From: an uncultured Saprospiraceae bacterium
Lineage (GTDB): Bacteria > Bacteroidota > Bacteroidia > Chitinophagales > Saprospiraceae
Assembly: GCA_938002705.1 (NCBI GenBank)
Contig: CALLAG010000336.1
Coordinates: 1-7,223 of the forward strand
Direction of reading: 5' to 3'
DNA length: 7,223 nucleotides
Shown here piece by piece: positions 5,723-7,223 of this stretch. The notes beneath the pieces are model-generated. The model was not told the DNA's origin and made no database searches. It was given only the letters and a program-made list of their open reading frames with translations. Every line of letters starts with the position of its first letter. Within the stretch, counting starts at the first letter, position 1. The position numbers and the translations under genes are program-made.

Positions 5723-5836
5723 TTACTTTTTCTTACCGAACTTCTTCTTGTCCAGATCACCACCTACAAGATCCCATGCGATGAACACAACGAAAAATAT
5801 AATCAACCCACCTACTACTATTTCTGATAATAACAT
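5723..5836 (-). CDS. 37-residue single-pass membrane protein
   Basis: A short complete frame on the minus strand: ATG at 5836 to TAA at 5723-5725. It encodes MLLSEIV, a hydrophobic helix at about residues 5-20 (IVVGGLIIFFVVFIAW), then DLVGGDLD and a lysine-rich tail KKKFGKKK. By the positive-inside rule the tail faces the cytoplasm. It begins 15 bases after the stop of the DUF5916 gene on the same strand, so co-transcription is likely. The ordered hydrophobic/charged layout and tight spacing argue for a real gene, although its size would escape most gene callers. I do not recognise a family. Possible roles are a small accessory subunit or modulator of a membrane complex; nothing in the sequence identifies a partner. 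Confidence 0.65.
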   Translation of the reverse strand: MLLSEIVVGGLIIFFVVFIAWDLVGGDLDKKKFGKKK

Positions 5837-5851
5837 TGTCTAATTTCTAAG

Positions 5852-7223
5852 CTATAAATTTAACCAATATGTTAGTTTGGCAACGACGCCTCTGTTCCGG
5901 CTCCCAAAATACTGATCTAATGTGTTATAGTTATCAGAATACACTATAAAAAAGTCCGACGCAGGTGCAAATCGCCACTGAAACCTTGTATTTATACTCA
6001 AATTCTGTACTTGGGTATTATATTGGACGAAAGTCGTCAAGAAATGTTTCTTACTGAATGTGATATCTAAGCGTGGACCTATCAGCCATAGGTTAGCTGG
6101 GACAAAAGGATCTGGTAGCTTGATGTAGTTGTATACCGTATTAATAGATATAGATCCGAAAGGCACATATCTATAAGTGATCGTTGCGCCAGTACTGTAG
6201 CGCTGACCACCGAAGAAATTGCCAAACCTCTGATTGACATCAAAAAATATTGTCTTTCTTCTATCAGTACGATAGCTTCCAGTAACTATAAGATTGCTGA
6301 ATACTTCTCCCGCCGATAAGAAAATACTTTCGTCTTGAATCCGTGTAGGATCAAAATCACTTAACAGTGTAAATCTATTATAATCAATACGGAGATCAGC
6401 TCTATGGTTATTAGTGAAGCTGACATTCCAGCGACTTCTGATGCCTGTCTCCTCAAGTGCAAAATCTTGGATAATGTCATTGTCATCCTGCCCTAACTTG
6501 TATATAGAATTCCAAGATAATGACGTACTGTACTCTGATACTTTTCCAGATTGTGGATATATACGGTATCTGATCTCAGGGTTGACGGATAGGATATCCT
6601 TACGAGGGACAAATCCTACTTCTGCATCGAATCCTGCTCCTATGATCTGATGCTCCCACTGTAGGCTTAATTTTCTTCTCGTGTAGGTTACTTGAGTAAA
6701 GTGAGCATACTTGCCACTCTCAGCATTAGGTGTCATCGCTGCCATGAATGAGGTCTTGCCACGCCAGTAATTATTCTTAGTACCTATCCGATATTCTATA
6801 CCTGCGATTCTATCATACGGATCTACAGAATCTGAGAACCCATCCTTATTGACGGCTTCTTTATTGACAAGTATGAGTCCTATATTATTTCTCTCGCCGA
6901 CTTGATATTCTGCAGCGCCTACGGTGTAGTTAAATGTAGGTAAGTCATTATCACGCTGTGGAGCTGTGAGCATATTCATCATGCCCACTCTTAGCTTGTC
7001 AGAGAGCTTACCACTTATTCTGGCACCACCATATATTGTATTCTGTATGTTGTTACCTGTAGTCGTATCTCGAGAGACACCTATACGCCTGGAGAAGAAC
7101 GGATTCATATTACCTGTACCGAATCGACCAAATAAGTCGGCATTCTCCAGAAAAAACTGCCGACGCTCAGGAAAGAATATTTCGAATCTATCAAGATTTG
7201 TTACCTGGCGATCGACCTCTACT
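5852..7223 (-). CDS. DUF5916 outer-membrane-type protein, C-terminal part (runs off right edge)
   Basis: The minus-strand frame is open from the right edge (first whole codon at 7222) to the stop at 5852-5854, giving 456 visible residues. An internal Met at 7108 looks like a start but is not: the 38 residues before it (including FFPERRQFFLENADLFGRFG) belong to the conserved core of the DUF5916 family. These proteins are typically 700-850 residues, with an N-terminal CBM9-like sugar-binding domain not visible here. The visible part is a succession of amphipathic strands rich in Tyr, Phe, Arg and Asn (for example RYRIYPQSGKVSEYSTSLSW), ending in LTYWLNL. A terminal aromatic/hydrophobic strand of this kind is typical of outer-membrane beta-barrels inserted by BAM. 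The family's biochemical function is unknown; surface carbohydrate binding or transport is inferred from its domain make-up. It appears to share a transcript with the small membrane protein at 5723-5836. Confidence 0.85.
   Translation of the reverse strand, partial: VEVDRQVTNLDRFEIFFPERRQFFLENADLFGRFGTGNMNPFFSRRIGVSRDTTTGNNIQNTIYGGARISGKLSDKLRVGMMNMLTAPQRDNDLPTFNYTVGAAEYQVGERNNIGLILVNKEAVNKDGFSDSVDPYDRIAGIEYRIGTKNNYWRGKTSFMAAMTPNAESGKYAHFTQVTYTRRKLSLQWEHQIIGAGFDAEVGFVPRKDILSVNPEIRYRIYPQSGKVSEYSTSLSWNSIYKLGQDDNDIIQDFALEETGIRSRWNVSFTNNHRADLRIDYNRFTLLSDFDPTRIQDESIFLSAGEVFSNLIVTGSYRTDRRKTIFFDVNQRFGNFFGGQRYSTGATITYRYVPFGSISINTVYNYIKLPDPFVPANLWLIGPRLDITFSKKHFLTTFVQYNTQVQNLSINTRFQWRFAPASDFFIVYSDNYNTLDQYFGSRNRGVVAKLTYWLNL

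Noticed and set aside
6414..6650. 78-codon plus-strand frame opposite the DUF5916 gene
   Set aside because: Antisense shadow of a well-supported beta-barrel coding region.
7106..7108. ATG at 7108 (minus strand) as start of the DUF5916 gene
   Set aside because: The frame stays open to the window edge and the upstream residues match the conserved family core, so this is an internal Met.

Overview
The window looks like accessory-rich chromosome from a member of the Bacteroidota, possibly the Saprospiria. The evidence is a secreted protein with a C-terminal type IX secretion (T9SS) sorting domain, a DUF5916 outer-membrane-type protein, low GC, no clear Shine-Dalgarno sequences, and a promoter close to the Bacteroidota TTG-N20-TAnnTTTG form. 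The lineage is inferred from protein families, not from a marker gene.

Layout, left to right. (1) 1-224, minus strand: N-terminus of an integral-membrane GT-C-like glycosyltransferase running off the left edge, with a probable TTG start. (2) 225-432: divergent intergenic region with a long bulged inverted repeat and a well-formed promoter overlapped by a small palindrome. (3) 433-1381, plus strand: two genes overlapping by 14 bases, a GNAT-fold-like protein followed by a HigA/XRE-type DNA-binding protein. The order and promoter-proximal palindrome suggest a toxin-antitoxin module. (4) 1418-2359: a complete PLP-dependent serine racemase/threonine (hydroxyaspartate) ammonia-lyase. (5) 2555-4198: a secreted beta-rich, propeller-like protein with a T9SS tail. 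(6) 4343-5245: a five-helix membrane protein with a C-terminal periplasmic thioredoxin-like domain (CPPC). (7) 5249-5287: an in-frame remnant of the 3' end of a second ammonia-lyase gene. (8) 5288-5722: no convincing gene; holds a probable dispersed repeat with a strong hairpin. (9) 5723-7223, minus strand: a DUF5916 protein running off the right edge, followed 15 bases later by a previously unlisted 37-residue single-pass membrane protein.

The most unusual signal is the duplicated lyase tail. The intact lyase ends in GNVDLNNLPF-stop, and 2.9 kb further on, directly after the thioredoxin gene, the sequence encodes ANVDLSNLPFDK-stop. The copies share a 14-base identical direct repeat, and nearly all later differences are synonymous. 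The simplest readings are that a 2.9 kb segment carrying the T9SS protein and the membrane thioredoxin was inserted at the 3' end of the lyase gene while supplying a replacement tail, or that a tandem lyase copy was mostly deleted. Hand-sampled lines fit a mosaic: lyase and DUF5916 lines run near 45% GC, while lines from the T9SS, thioredoxin and toxin-antitoxin genes are clearly AT-richer. The genes do not form one obvious pathway; the window reads as conserved backbone (glycosyltransferase, lyase, DUF5916) interleaved with accessory cassettes.
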